A DNA stretch of 64,000 bases from positions 1,860,001 through 1,924,000 of the forward strand of contig JAQQWL010000011.1 in NCBI GenBank assembly GCA_038363925.1, in the 5' to 3' direction. This document shows positions 1 to 12,186 of the stretch, piece by piece. The DNA comes from Apiospora phragmitis. Its lineage: Eukaryota > Ascomycota > Sordariomycetes > Amphisphaeriales > Apiosporaceae. The position numbers were made by a program, and so were the translations under genes. Numbering within the stretch: the first letter of the stretch is position 1; the number at the start of each line of letters is the position of its first letter. Under the pieces are notes generated by a model. That model made no database searches. It was not told where the DNA came from and saw only the letters and a list, made by a program, of their open reading frames with translations.

Positions 1-838
1 TGACAGGGACCAACCATAGGGTAATTACCATGTATGGAGCCTTGGGTCAAGCCCAGCTAATAAGAAGAGAGATATGTAGCGATGTACGTCAGATACGGGA
101 TCAAACATCTGATATGAGGCTCTGGGACCAGACATAGGGAGATTGTTGCACCATCTCTAGGCTCCAAGTGGCTACCTACCTAGATCACGCGTACATGCAA
201 CTCATCAGCCTGCTTAGAGGCTGACCAACCCTCGTTATTGGTCCGTCGGTCGGCTCCCAGCAGAGCCAATGAGACAGGGAGCTGTCCGCCCCCCTCTTGA
301 CGAGAGCTGAATGTATAGACAACGAGTGCTTGTGTGTAAAACGCCACTGCATACTAGATAGGCGGATCGTCGGTAATGAAAGCCGAAAGTGTAGCACAAC
401 ACATGCACGTAGTCGGGTCTATCCATGCCATGCCTGGGTGGCAAGCATACTGTATTATGATATGTGGCGGTCTAAAAAGAGTAAGCTGAGGTTTGATACC
501 AGCATTACCTTATGATGGGGTCGGCTAACGACGGCACACATATTATACAACATGAGCAGTTTGTGTGTCACCAAGCATAGTCCTACGTTGTTGAGCAACA
601 ACAGAAGTCAGCCTGCCAATCTCCCCCAAAGATTCTGGGGGTAGAAAGGGCATCAACTCGGAGGATCAGGAGAGAGGGGGGTTCGGGTCATCAGGTCGTT
701 ATGTATTGCGAAATCGTGCTACCTTACGCCTATTTGCTAATGATATGGAGTGTAACCACCAACACCATCGCTCCTAATTTCATCGTCAACCCGACCGTAT
801 ATGTACTTATGCAATGTAAGCAGTAATCTATGTACAAA
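1..838. other. Intergenic, no supportable gene
   Basis: Only short overlapping open frames on both strands, none resembling a known family, and no splice-linked coding pattern. It probably holds 3' flanking sequence of the monooxygenase gene that ends at 839 on the minus strand, plus unidentified sequence from the left. Confidence 0.6.
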
Positions 839-2911
839 TCAAAGCTTGTCCGGCTCGTCAAGATACCACGCCGAGTCGAACCCGGGGTCCAGCTCCTTGG
901 CAGAGAACCCGTTGCCCAGGTAGGCGAACCGGTTCTGCGAAGGGCTGTCGTAGACGTAGTCCCAGTCCTCGCCGCGGACCTGCTCCAGCATGTGGAAGAA
1001 GTGGAGGCGGCTGCCCGGGTGGAGGGCGGTGACGGGCCCGTCCGCCCGGCCGTTCTTGAACCAGGACCGGCCCGACGACTGCCAGGCCGTCCGCGGCATG
1101 AACGCGGCGATGTGCTGGTTGTAGTCGTCCACGGCGGCGTCGGAGGGCGCGATGGCCTTGATGCCCTCCTTCTGGCATTTGAGGATGACCTTGGTGATGT
1201 ACTTGGCGATGTGCTCGGTCAGTGTGAAGACGCTTCCGTGTCCGATAGGGCCGTTCGGGCCGAGGAAAGCTTGGTGGTTGTGTTAGCTGTAAACCGTTCC
1301 GCAGACAAATCTGATCTTGACGTCGGGCTACTCACTGAAGTAATTGGGAACACCTGGAAGAGCACAGGACATGTACGCTTTCGGAGTTTCCGTCCGCAGC
1401 CGGTCCTGGAGGTTGCCGGATCTCCCCACAACCGGAAACCGGGGGCAGAACGAGTTGTCAAAGCCTGTAGCACAGATGATGGCGTCTACCTTGACCACTT
1501 CTCCGGTGTTCAGCTGGATGCCCTCGGGCACTATACTGGATATGTTGTTATGGAGTAACTCGACGTTTGGGGCTCGCAAGGACTCGAGATAGCCTGGTGC
1601 AGGCGTGATTCTTCGCGTTCCAAGGGGGAACTTGGGTATTAGCGTTTCGCATAGCTGTTTGTCGCCGCCAAGACATGCTGTCATATACTGCACGACTTTC
1701 TCGGTCGAGAAAGCCTGCATCTTTCCCCCGTTCAGCACCTGGAGTTTATTATGTTAGGATGGATGCGGCAAGCAATTCCAAAACGGGGATGGTCGTCCTT
1801 ACGATTGGGAACGCTCCGTTGATGTCCTTCTCCACGGCCTTGACGAAATGTTTGTAGAGCTCAAGTTGCGATTTGAACTTCTCGATCTGAGCCTGGCTAA
1901 AGTTTTCCTTGTCGTCCATCTCGATCTGCCCCAGGACGGCCTTCGCAGGGCCTCCCATGACTTTCATAGTCATGATTCGTGGCGGAATGATCCACGTGGG
2001 GGTGCGGACGCAGTGGTAGAGCTTCTTCACATCTAGAGTAGCGTACGCCGTCAGTATCAGTCCTGCTGATAAGCCCTTCTTGGTGTAGCGACGTGTAGTG
2101 GGCATACCTGGCTGGATTGTAGGCACAAGCTGGACACCGGAAGAACCGTTGCCGATAACGGCAACAGTCTTGCCAGCATGGTCGAAATTCTCCGGCCAGC
2201 TGGCGGTATGGATTAGCTGGCCTCCGAATGTCTGCAGTCCCTCGATATCGGGCCACTTCCAGTTGCTGCGTTATTGTTGTCAGCCTGTGATACCAAACCA
2301 TCCCTTGACGGGCTGGGACCTACTTAAGAACACCGGAACCGTCGATGATGAAGTTTGCTTCGTCCCGGAACTCCTCCCCAGTCGCTAGATTCAGAATGCT
2401 GAGGTCCCACAGTCCTTTTGCTTCGTCCCACCAAGCCCCTGATACCCGGTGTTGCGTCTTGATGGAATCCCGCATGTTCTCTTCCTCACAGATGCGGCAG
2501 AGATACTGCCGGATCTCCGGCGGGCGCGAAGAAGTTGGACCATTCTGGATTCGGTCGCCAGGAGAACTGATAGTTGTGGCTAGGTACATCGCATCGGCAT
2601 CCCGGGTATCGATTCTCGAGCCAGGTGCCACCGACATCATGGTTTTTCTCGTAAATGACAAGTTCGTAGTCGGTGACTTGCTTCCGCAGGGTCCGGATCA
2701 GGTTAAGCCCACTGGCTCCGGCTCCGATGCCCACGATGCGGACGTGCTTGGTATTACCGAGGGGTTTCTCAACGACTGTGTAAGGAGCTTTTACCGTGTG
2801 AGAAGTAGCTCCGTTGGAGGCGCCGTTGGCGTGATGGGATGCTCTGTGGCGGGTCATGGTAGGCTGGGGGTGTTGCGAATGTGTGCTCTCTGGAATATGG
2901 GAGGAATCCAT
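839..2911 (-). CDS. Flavin-containing / type I Baeyer-Villiger monooxygenase, with one frame slip
   Basis: FAD- and NADPH-dependent monooxygenase that would insert oxygen into a ketone or hydroxylate a lipophilic substrate; the substrate cannot be read from the sequence. Five exons read 2911-2324, 2265-2108, 2032-1803, 1738-1336 and 1269-839, with introns of 58, 75, 64 and 66 bases. Visible motifs are the FAD Rossmann motif GIGAGASGL, the BVMO fingerprint FGGQLIHTASWP (F-x-G-x3-H-x3-W-P), the NADPH Rossmann motif VIGNGSSG and the ATGFD motif. The start MDSSHIPE is the first ATG that gives a compact N-terminus ahead of the FAD domain; MTRHR 16 codons later is an alternative. In exon 1 the frame shifts near 2522-2526, between NPEWSNFF and PEIRQYL. 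No intron fits there, and removing one C from the coding-strand CCC restores about 602 residues, normal for the family. Family call is firm; the broken frame is probably a sequence error. Confidence 0.88.
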
Positions 2912-4161
2912 CGCAGGATACTTGTTGGGACTCTTATAGTCCGAGCTGAGATTCTGAAGGATGAACATCGTGGTTTGGACCTGCGCCATATGGGATGCAA
3001 AGCAAACATGCAACCGAGTCGATATCAATCGGACCCAGTCACCAACCAGGGCAATCACGTATACCAACCTACCATAACAGCCAGCCGTCGCAGTCTCCTG
3101 CTGAGTACGTGTATGCGGTGCAAGGATCGACGTACGGCGGCGAAACCCTTACGAAGACAAATGCCTCGCAGGTCCTTTTCTACTCTATCGCTCACCTAAG
3201 GGCTGCTCAGCCCGTACCCCCCCCCCATCCATACCTTGGCCCGTACCCGAGCCCGGCCGGATGTTCGCTTACTTCCACAAGGGAAAGAAAGAAGTGCATG
3301 TCTTTCCGCAGCCAAGTTAGTCCGGATTGCCCATGCCTTACTGTATACGACAGCATCCTAGATCCTGGTATGAAATCGAGCCCGGTCCAACCGCAACCAA
3401 TGGCGGTTGGGGATTTGGCGGAATGAGGTTCGCAGCATGTATGGCGGTCTTGGGAGGTTCAAGTCGAATCGTAAACCGTCCAACCAGAGAATATCGACCC
3501 CACAGTCCACCCAAGACCTTCATCTGGATGGGCAAATCATAAGAGGCCCTGCTGAGAAGCTGAAAGCGGGCCGAGGGTTCATCAGCTTGCATGCATTTGA
3601 TACCATCATAAGTGTGCCTCTCTTTCCCTGCCTATGGCTAATTCGATGAAGAGTGTAGAGTTAGATGCATCTCAACTACAACAGGTATCGGAGTATTGTG
3701 TATCGCACATGCAGATTGATGAATGTCACCTACTTGAGTAACGTCTAGTTCTGGGTACTAGGTTACTACTGTAGATCCGACCTGGTTGACTCTCCATTGT
3801 TTAATGGGTCGTCTGTAGTAATAACCTTGAAGAGACTTCTAGGACCAAGATATTCAATCGTACATACGATATGGGCCGACTCCGAATAAAAATGGCATGC
3901 TTTACCTCGTTCAAGAATCGACCGCCGAGTATTTGTTAGACCTACGACTAGGATCAATGTGTGTGTGATTTTGGACCATGGAATCTAATAAAGACCGACC
4001 GGCGGGCGGGACAAGATTGCAGCACGAGACAAGGGCGCCCCCACTCCAGACCTCCTCCCCACCATCCGATGATTGATATCAAAATCCTGCAACAATTCGT
4101 TCATCGGCCTATCATCCTCTCGGTCTAAAAAACAAAGGATTCGAAACCTAGCTCGTACATC
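2912..4161. other. Divergent intergenic region between monooxygenase and HPM1
   Basis: Carries the 5' flanks of two divergent genes. A run of ten C residues lies at about 3217-3226. Small open frames here show no family resemblance. No specific regulatory site can be assigned. Confidence 0.55.
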
Positions 4162-5351
4162 ATGTCGGGCAACTTCTCCTTCTGCTTCGGCGGCGATGAT
4201 ATAGACGAGGACGAGCAGATAGGCACCGCCGCCGTAGCCCCAACTGGGGATGCTGTCGGTGCCGCCGCAGTGCCCTCCGCCAGCGCTTTCCCCGTGGCTG
4301 GCAAACCACTGCTGCCGCCGACCCACCTTGATCTAACGTCCGTACTGGGCAGACTGCCTTCTACAATTTCGTACAGCCTTCTGGATGTCGTGTTGGATAG
4401 TGGCGAGACCATACAGCTACCACGCCGCGAGCTTTGGGATGTCAGAGTTCAGTTGATGGCAGAGGATGGCGACAGCGGCGACTCGGAGGCCGGTCTCGGT
4501 TCCCACGACGTCAAAACCGGCGTTTACGAGGGTGGCTTCAAAAGCTGGGAGAGCAGTGTAGATCTGGTCAAGGTTCTGGCCCAGTCCAGGTCGTTCCTCA
4601 ACTCAGTCGATGCCACCCCATGTGTTATAGAGGTAAGAACCCAAAATTATCGTAAACGAAGCTATCATATCGAAGGGAAGACGTGCTAACCGGGTGTCAC
4701 TGGTAGCTTGGTTGTGGCACAGCGCTTCCTTCGCTGGCCATCTTCCAATGGGCCATCGAGAGGAAGCCAACCGCGAGTCATGGCACGCCTTTGTCGATCA
4801 TTCTTGCCGACTACAACTCAGCCGTCTTGGAGCTTGTAACGTTACCTAACTTCCTGATCGCATGGGCTCGCCAGGAAGCTTCTGAGGGGTCCAGTGTTCC
4901 GGTAAATGCTCTGTCATCCGAAGGAGAACTGGAAATAACCCAGGAGATTATCGGGGGGTTCAAACAGTTTCTGGCCGAACGCCAGATCACATTGAACCTG
5001 TTCTCTGGCGCCTGGTCTCCCGAGTTGGTTGGGCTCATGTCCAAACCTACCGAGACGACAGCGAACCTCAGCTGCTCTAAGCATGCGACCACCATAATAG
5101 GCGCTGAAACCATTTATTCACCATTTGCTCTTCAATCCTTTACCGACACCACTCTTGCACTCATGGAGCAGCAGAAAGCCCTCCAGAATACTGCGGAGTT
5201 ATTAGTAGGCGCAAAGAAACTCTACTTCGGCGTTGGAGGTTCACTTGATGACTTCGTCTCCATAGCTAGAGAGCGAGGTGCGAAGGTCGATCATGTACGC
5301 GAAGAGACCGAAGGTGTCCGGAGGGGCGTGGTCCGATGCGTTCTTCCTTAG
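4162..5351 (+). CDS. HPM1: Protein-histidine N-methyltransferase, Hpm1/METTL18-like
   Basis: SAM-dependent methyltransferase. In yeast, Hpm1 methylates a histidine of ribosomal protein uL3 (Rpl3) and affects ribosome assembly and translation; the same role is inferred here. Two exons read 4162-4632 and 4707-5351, separated by a 73-base intron (donor GTAAGA, branch GCTAAC, acceptor TAG), giving 370 residues. Seen in the sequence: an N-terminal FCFGGDD segment, the family block GVYEGGFKSWESSVDL at about residues 118-133, SAM-binding motif I (IELGCGTALPSL) formed exactly across the splice junction, and LADYNSAVLELVTLPN just after it. The join at the conserved ELGCG motif makes the intron call secure. 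The gene is intact, unlike several neighbours. Confidence 0.9.
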
Positions 5352-8245
5352 TGAGACCCGACCGCCAGACCCTTTTTCTGATCGATGGTCGCACTTCCTC
5401 GCGTGGTAGACAGCCTTGTCATCATCGATAAGAGCGATGTGGTTGGGTACAAGTGGGATATCCACTCGCGTGGTCGACCTGAGATGATATTCATTTGAGC
5501 CTCACCCATTGAAAAGCTGCCCAGCCCATGCCGATATCTGAACCACGGGGTTCCGCCACAACATGCGGTATTAAATCGTGTATTCGACGATTGGCTGGAG
5601 CAGTCATTCATCGGATGCCTGTGTCGCAGACCGAAAGTCCTGGAAGTTGGTCAACGGACCAAAAGCTGTATGTGTTCTCGGTGCTCCGGGGGCCAAATTG
5701 TTTCGATATGGCCTCATGACAAGCCACTGTCTTAACCGCTCGGCACAGTAGCTGATCTGATTGATAGTCGGCCGCCACCAGCTGAAAAGCTTGGGCGCAA
5801 ACGAAATGCTTGAACCCATTTATCAAAGTTTACCAACCAATTAACAACCTTGATTTGCTGATTCGTGTAAATTACCGACGGGTATTGCTCATTCGTCATT
5901 GGTCTCTCCTCAGGTTGGCCGCCTTCAGCCGTTGAAGCCCTGGCTGTAAGATCAAAAGAAAGAAAGAGCGGTGGAAAGATAGCAGCGAACGCAAACGGTG
6001 TTGTTATTTTGAGTTTCCCTTGGCGATCGAGATATCTACTGGATATATGTATGTATGCACGCCCTCAAGCTCGTCACGCATCCACATACTGCTGGCATGT
6101 TCTGCCGGCATATACACAGAAAATCTCCGGGGAAGACGACCCATTACTAGGCCTGCACATGGGTCTAATTTTGTATGCAATTCGGCGGGTTATGCCCGAT
6201 TCAACGCGATGCTAGCGCGATTGGATAAATAATGTTGTGGATGAAAAAGCTGCACCAGGCTTTTAGGCGAAATTGCGAACGACGACGCCAGCCCGGTGGA
6301 ATCACACTCTGTTCTCACGCCCACCGCATTGTGCTGTAATGTACCGTAGCACTGCAGCCATCCGCCCGATGGATATCTGAACAGTTCCATCCATGATCCA
6401 TCATGCATTGGTGATTAGACAAGGACGACACAGACACAGATCGAACGGCAACCTCCGAAAGGGCCGCTTTCCCCATCATCATCATGATGGGGAAAAAACC
6501 GAACGCGAATGCGGCAGTGCCACACCTGACCACCACCATATGCACGAATGCTGCATGTACGAGGAGGTTGAATATCTGCATACATGCTCCAAACCCATTG
6601 CCCTTATGTCAGATTGACATGCCTCATCGTCGATGCCCAACATTGGAGAGAGAGGCCTCGAGAGCCGGCTCACACTTCTCTTTTCGTCTTTATACCATCC
6701 AGGACTGTCCAATTGAGATTGAGTGAGATTCTGACGTGCATGCATCGCGACTGCACGATCAAAGGAACACGAGGTAAGCGGCAGCAGCATTGGTGGAAGT
6801 AGCGCCTCTGGCCCTTATTCGTCCGAGCTGTTTAGAAAATGTCAGATTCTTGGCCAGATGTCAGATAACCTAGGCCAATCCTCCGAATCTTGGCTAAGTA
6901 GGTGCAGATGGGCCGATCCCATCTTGACAGCTCCAGAACAGCTCCGTTTGGGAGCTGGCACGCTGATAGTCCGCCCGAAGAGTGACGGGAGTGAGCTGTC
7001 TCTGGTTGCCAGGAGGATCGAGCTCATAACTTCCTCGACTTCCAAGTTCTCGACGGGCCTAGTCTGCGGCTAAGACGAACTTCTGTTGATCCTTCCGGCG
7101 TCATCCAGCAATCAAAAAGCCAGCCCAAATCAGGGAAGACGGGGTGCTGCATTCAGTAATTCGCTCTAGGTTCGTCGACTAGAAGCTCCGTCGCATGACC
7201 TTCTTGGCCTACAGCGAAATGCCCAATCAAAGGCGCAGGTTTCGAACGATACTGCTTAATTGCAAAATTTCAGGGGCGGCCGGCTGGAATGGGGATCCAG
7301 ACCGGTGGCCCTGCCTAATCGGGCAGTACGGGGCACATTAGCGTGTGTTCGCGCATGCAGGCCAGCCAGCTCCTCCAGTCTGCTAGTCTGCGTGGCTAGG
7401 CTGTTAGGCGGCTAGGCTAGCTGATGGAGTGTATGTACTAGGTACAGCAGCGTACGACACAACGTCGTCTGGTACCTGGGCCAGCTGCGCCAGAACGGGG
7501 CGGCCCTGCTTTTCTTCCCCAGCGCCCCTGGGCCAACAAGGTTCAATGAAATTCAATGTTATTATCTATTGCTGTATTATTGCGACACTGCTACCCGGGG
7601 ATGTACCTCACGGCTGCCAGGGTGGAAGCCATGCTACCATGCGCGCGGGCTCGGGTCACTTTTGTGCAGGCGTTAGGCCAAGGTCTGGTAATTCGGTACA
7701 TCCCTTGTAATTAAACTCATGATCAATACAACCCAGGCTAAGGTACATGCATACTCGCGGGGGTGGGCAGACTCAGAGGTGGGAGAGGAGGACCAGACGA
7801 CTTCGCGATTAATAAATCCTCGCCTTCCCCCCTCCCAGAATCCAAGATTGTTTTGTCTCATCCACACAGATCTAATACACTGGTCAACTTAATCGAGATT
7901 CTTCCATCACGGTCGTTAATACTGTCATTTCCACTCACTACCATACCAAATTCTAATACCAACGCGCCTTCCACAGCCAGTAAGCTCAGTTACCCTTCGC
8001 GATATCACTCACCTTCCTGCTACTCTTCCCTTCCTCTTTCCCCTGCTCCGAACCCAGGCGCATCACATATTGGACACGGTCACGGGGGAGTTGAAGAAGT
8101 CGTTTCATTTCATCTCAAGTCTTCATCCCCACCCATACAATCTCACTTATAGATATCTGCGACGGCACAGTTGTTGACCTTTCTGTAACCAACAGCTTTC
8201 ATCTTCTCTACACTCTTTCAACAATCAAACAACAACACCGTCAAG
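5352..8245. other. Long intergenic region with no supportable gene
   Basis: About 2.9 kb. Contains 3' flank of HPM1, a 12-bp perfect inverted repeat at 6468-6495, and a pyrimidine-rich leader from about 8000 to 8245 with runs such as CTTCATCTTCTCTACAC, typical of a highly expressed fungal gene's 5' UTR. The short open frames (for example 6858-7073) have no recognisable family or splice partners. Confidence 0.5.
6468..6495. repeat. Perfect 12-bp inverted repeat (hairpin)
   Basis: TTTCCCCATCAT at 6468-6479 and its exact reverse complement ATGATGGGGAAA at 6484-6495, with a four-base spacer. It could form a cruciform or RNA hairpin, or be a dyad protein-binding site. It lies about 1.75 kb upstream of the wall-protein gene. 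No function is assigned. Confidence 0.75.
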
Positions 8246-8988
8246 ATGCAGTTCTTCACCGTCCCCATGCTCTTCGCCGCCATGGTTGCCGCCAAGGCTT
8301 CCTTCACCAACACCGACTTCAGCGTTGAGGCTGGCAAGCCCTTCAAGCTGACCTGGGACGGCGCTTCTGGCCCCGTTTCCATCCTCCTGAAGAGCGGACC
8401 TTCGGGCAACCTCAAGACCGTCTCTACCCTCACCTGTAGGTTACTCCCAGACTCCGGCAGTTTAAGATGACACTAACGCAACCTAGCCGGCGTTTCTGGC
8501 AAGGAGTTCACCTGGACTCCCGACAGCTCCCTCCCCAAGGACATGTACGCCTTCGAGATCGACGATGGCACTGAGCCCAACTACAGCTCTCAGTTCGCCC
8601 TTGGCACCGCCGCTGCCCCTTCGTCGGCCTCCGCTGCCACCACCATGATGACCAGCACCACTGCTAAGTTCAGCTACGCTGCCTCCTCCATGCCGTCCAG
8701 CACCATCACTGCCAGCGCCTCCAGCGCCGCTTCCGCCTCTGCCTCTGCCTCTGCCTCCGCGTCTGGTTCCAGCAGCGCCGCCGCCTCTGCCAGCAAGTGT
8801 AAGTTTTATTCCCCAACATCCTTGGCCAAGGACATATCACTAATATGACTACAGCTTCCGTGTCTGCCAGCAAGTCGGCGTCTGCGTCCGCCTCTGCCAC
8901 TCCTTCCACGCTCCCCAACACCAACGGTGCTGCCGGTGCTTTCGCCCCTGTCGCCCTTCTGTTGGCCGCCGGCGCTTTCGCCCTGTAA
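8246..8988 (+). CDS. KRE9/KNH1-like GPI-anchored serine-rich cell-wall protein
   Basis: Probable secreted wall or plasma-membrane protein. Three exons, 8246-8435, 8487-8798 and 8855-8988, with introns of 51 and 56 bases, give 211 residues. Residues 1-17 (MQFFTVPMLFAAMVAAK) form a signal peptide. Residues 18-110 form a small beta-rich domain with the KRE9/KNH1 pattern (FSVEAGKPFKLTWDG, VSILLKSGPSGNL, FTWTPDSSLP, YAFEIDDG). A Ser/Ala/Thr-rich stalk follows, encoded partly by near-perfect GCCTCT repeats, then an N-rich GPI attachment region (TPSTLPNTNGAAGA) and a C-terminal hydrophobic tail ending LLLAAGAFAL. Known family members are linked to beta-glucan assembly, but many filamentous-fungal paralogues have no tested role. 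The pyrimidine-rich 5' leader suggests high expression. Confidence 0.85.
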
Positions 8989-10898
8989 AGTGGCGGATAT
9001 CATTATGGACACATGATCTTGGGGTACTGTTGCGTACATGCATTTTTCTTCTTGTACATATTGCTCCACTAGGTAGTCACACTCTACTGCTGGGTGATGG
9101 GCTCACGAGTCATGTATTGCACCAGCAATACTTAATGAAATCGCAATGAACTGTACGTTTTGCAGAGACATTTCTTCGTACGTGACGTGACATTGGCGCA
9201 TTGATGGTGATGGATGGCCGTAGTAGTGGATGCAGGCTCATCCTTGGGTCAACTCGGTCATGCCTTTGCGCATGGACAGCCTCCTGACCTGCTACACGAA
9301 CCCCGTTTTAAGATGTTTTCAGGATGACAGGTAACGGCGGCACCCGCCAAGGTTTGCTTGTATCGCATGTTAAAAAATCATGTTGCCCACGGGGTGCTGC
9401 AGCCTGCAGGAGTCATATATGCAGATGAAAGTTTGAATTCTACCGCTGCTGTGCGATATGAGTGAAGCAGTGCGACATGTAAAACCTCAACCGCACATCA
9501 TGAGGTAAGTTTGCTGCAGGAGTCGCTGCGCCATCGTACGCAGTGAGTAATAAATAGTAGCAAGCAGAGCTGCTGACACTGACATCTGTCAGATATACGT
9601 CCATAAATAGAAGAGCCTGGGGACTTTTCTCCCATCCGGCTTTTTTTCTTCCGGACCACGACGTCGTTACCTTTTGAAGCAATCATCTCTCTTTCTCCGC
9701 CAGTTTCCGCAAGTGGACGGCCGCCTGCCTACTGTAGATGTCGGACAGATCTACATATCTCATGTAAGCAAACAGATAGACCCATGGCCCACCGAGAGAG
9801 AGGTGGAGTGCGTGGCTCGTTTTGTCCGACTTACTGTATTGTTTGGTCCGATGGATCGGTATGTGCGACGAACGCACGCGGTCGTGGGGGTTATGGAGCT
9901 CGGAAAGTACTACCGACGATATTTTATTACAATGCATGTATTGTCTCCTCTTTGCACAATCACCTAGGTGTGACCGTTATGTGTTATGTATGCTTGTATG
10001 TCTTTGGCCCGCTCTCGTGAGGCGCCCCTATTCGTATCGGGCCCCGGATCTCGTATCCAGGCCGGGCCTGCCGGCCGGGCCATGCATCTATTTGACTTGG
10101 AGGGATGGGGTTGTTTGTTTGCTTCCATAGGTATTTGTGTTTATAAGATCTGTGTAAGATGATTTGCTGATTCGAAGGGTCTTACATCCAATAAACTGCG
10201 GTTTGGAATTGCCATGTTTTTTTTGGCTTGCTGATGTGGTCACCATGTCGGCCGACATCCCCTCTTATTCGTGGGCGGAGCCATTATTATGTGATAGTGG
10301 TAGGCGTATTTGTTCTGGGCCATCCTTCGACGTTCCTGATTGTCTGTCCCATTACGTTCTCCGCGATCTTTCAACCTACATTCCATATTGCAATATTGCG
10401 ATGATGCTACCAAGGACACCTCTACCTGGACAGGAAGTTTGTCCTGATGACGATGTAACCTCATAATTACTGGTGTCCCATGGAATCTTGAAATTGTTCT
10501 GTTGCCGTGAGAACAAGATGGACGATTCCATTCTAACGGTGCTAAACAAATTCTACATCACGAGATAGTAATGTTCATCGTAAGTTGTTATAAGTCCGTC
10601 TTCTATCGTGATTCTTTTATTGGTTACGTAGGCTAAATACATACTGTGAAATTCAGCAACAGCTGTTCCGAAAGATGGTGAAATTACTATCCCCTATGCC
10701 AGACCAATAAGGACCTACACTCGAGGACCTACGTTTCGTGTTGTACACAAGAGAGAGAGCACTCTTGGATGCGTTTATACTCCATGCTGAATGAACCATC
10801 GATCGACCTAACGCCCAAAGCCATGCAAGATTCCCATGCAAGATTCCCATGTAGTTAGTCATCTATCCCAGAATAAGCACTTTAAGTTCCTTTCGCAA
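8989..10898. other. Convergent intergenic region with no supportable gene
   Basis: Lies between the 3' ends of the GPI-protein gene (+) and PTC7 (-). It holds their 3' UTRs and a 13-base tandem duplication at 10822-10847. The small open frames do not resemble any family and have no splice context. Confidence 0.5.
10822..10847. repeat. 13-base tandem duplication
   Basis: CATGCAAGATTCC occurs twice head to tail (10822-10834 and 10835-10847), in the 3' flank of PTC7. Probably a replication-slippage product. Confidence 0.8.
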
Positions 10899-12186
10899 TC
10901 ACAACTTGGCCTTGATGGCTTGGGACTTCCCATCCTCGGACACAACGACCACTATCACACAGATGTCGTCGGTTTTGCCGCCGTGCCAATCCTCGCCCGG
11001 GTAGTATTTCTGGACCTCCTTTGCAAACGGTCCGTCGAGCCTCTGGTCCATGCTGGCTCTCTTCGCCGTAGCCGTGATATCGATGGCGATCGCGCTCTGC
11101 AGTGTGGCGGCCTTCTGCGCCGAGTCTGGGGCTTGCACGTAAGGTGCCAGATCTTCGACCACGCGGATGCCTCCATCTGTCGCCTTCCACGCGCCGCTGC
11201 CGGTCATGACCCGGCTTACGATTCTTAGCACATCCTGGTCGAATAAGTTGTCCCAGAGCCCGTCGCTAGCGAACACCAGGACGTCCCCATGCCTCAGCTC
11301 GTGCGCTGTCACGTCGGCGTCCTTGGGTAGTCGCATAGCTGAGCGCCCCCGAAAGCGGCGGCGCGGGCGAGCATACTCGGCGGGATGATGGATAGCTGGT
11401 AAGGGGTGTTGAAGGCGTGCGTCTGGGCTTCGGACGAGTGGTGAACGCCATTGAGTCGCAGGTGCACAAATCCCGAGTCGCCTAGGTTCGCCACGTCCAT
11501 GACGCCGTCTTCGGAGACGACGGCCACACAAGCTGTGCTGCCTCCGGCCGGTATACTCTTGTCGTGGCACACGTCGTCGTACCCTTTCTGCATCAGGGCC
11601 TTGGCGGTCAGTGGCCTCACATCGTCAGGTTTTGATTCGTAGGCCGCCAGCGCCATGTAGTCGCAGAAGCTATGCGAGAAATCGGCAGGGTCAACACCAC
11701 TCTCCTCCCAACCGCCGACGCCGTCAGCTACGCCAAAGGCGACGTCGTTGGTGCCGCCCATACGGGCTATGAAGAAAGCATCTTGTCCGCTGGCGGGTCG
11801 CTTCGATTTCGGGCGTTTTATTTGGGGTTGCACCCGGTTATAGGGGTTGAAATGGAAGACGTTGGAGCTGGGATCAAATCGTTTCCCCTTGCCACTGAAG
11901 GATGCTGCGGCGTGGTATGTGAATTTTTGCATTGGGTTGGAATCCGTACTTGGCGATCGCCGCGGCGGCTGCGTTGAGAAATATCGACTGCTGTAACCCT
12001 GGTAGAACGATATGGCTCGAGGTGCGTAGGGCAGCGATTGGCCTCGAGAACACACTATTGGATTATATCAGTCAGCCCAGCCGACGCAGGCGAAAAGGCC
12101 ACTTGCCCACTGAGCAATGGCAACAACTCACATTGCGCGAATATCCTCATTTGCGGTGGCACCAGTCGTGATGACGTCGAGGCCAT
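10899..12186 (-). CDS. PTC7: Mitochondrial PP2C-type phosphatase Ptc7, with one frame slip
   Basis: Mn/Mg-dependent serine/threonine phosphatase. In yeast, Ptc7 acts in the mitochondrial matrix and activates coenzyme Q synthesis by dephosphorylating Coq7; that role is inferred here. Exon 1 is 12186-12132 and exon 2 is 12054-10899, with a 77-base intron (donor GTGAGT, acceptor TAG). The N-terminus is Arg/Ser-rich without acids (MASTSSRLVPPQ, SSRYFSTQPPRR), typical of a presequence. PP2C metal and catalytic motifs are visible: GQDAFF, FGVADGVGGW, ANLGDSGF, FASDGLWDN and KTDDICVIV. Between AFGGAQLCDYP and DADVTAHELRHGDV the frame changes with no possible intron, because the flanking residues are contiguous in the family. 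One C added to the CCC at 11325-11327 (coding strand) restores 403 residues. A sequence error is likelier than a pseudogene. Confidence 0.9.

Noticed and set aside
830..1558. 242-codon plus-strand open frame opposite the flavin monooxygenase
   Set aside because: It is the antisense shadow of GC-rich exons whose minus-strand translation carries clear family motifs; composition is Val/Glu/Arg-rich without domains.
3440..3500. tRNA-like B box (GTTCAAGTC)
   Set aside because: Flanking bases do not form a T-stem, and no A box or acceptor stem pairing was found.
11309..11400. Possible 38-base intron explaining the PTC7 frame change
   Set aside because: A GTATGC...CAG pair exists but would remove the conserved MLARAAAFGGAQ segment and is shorter than any real intron seen here.
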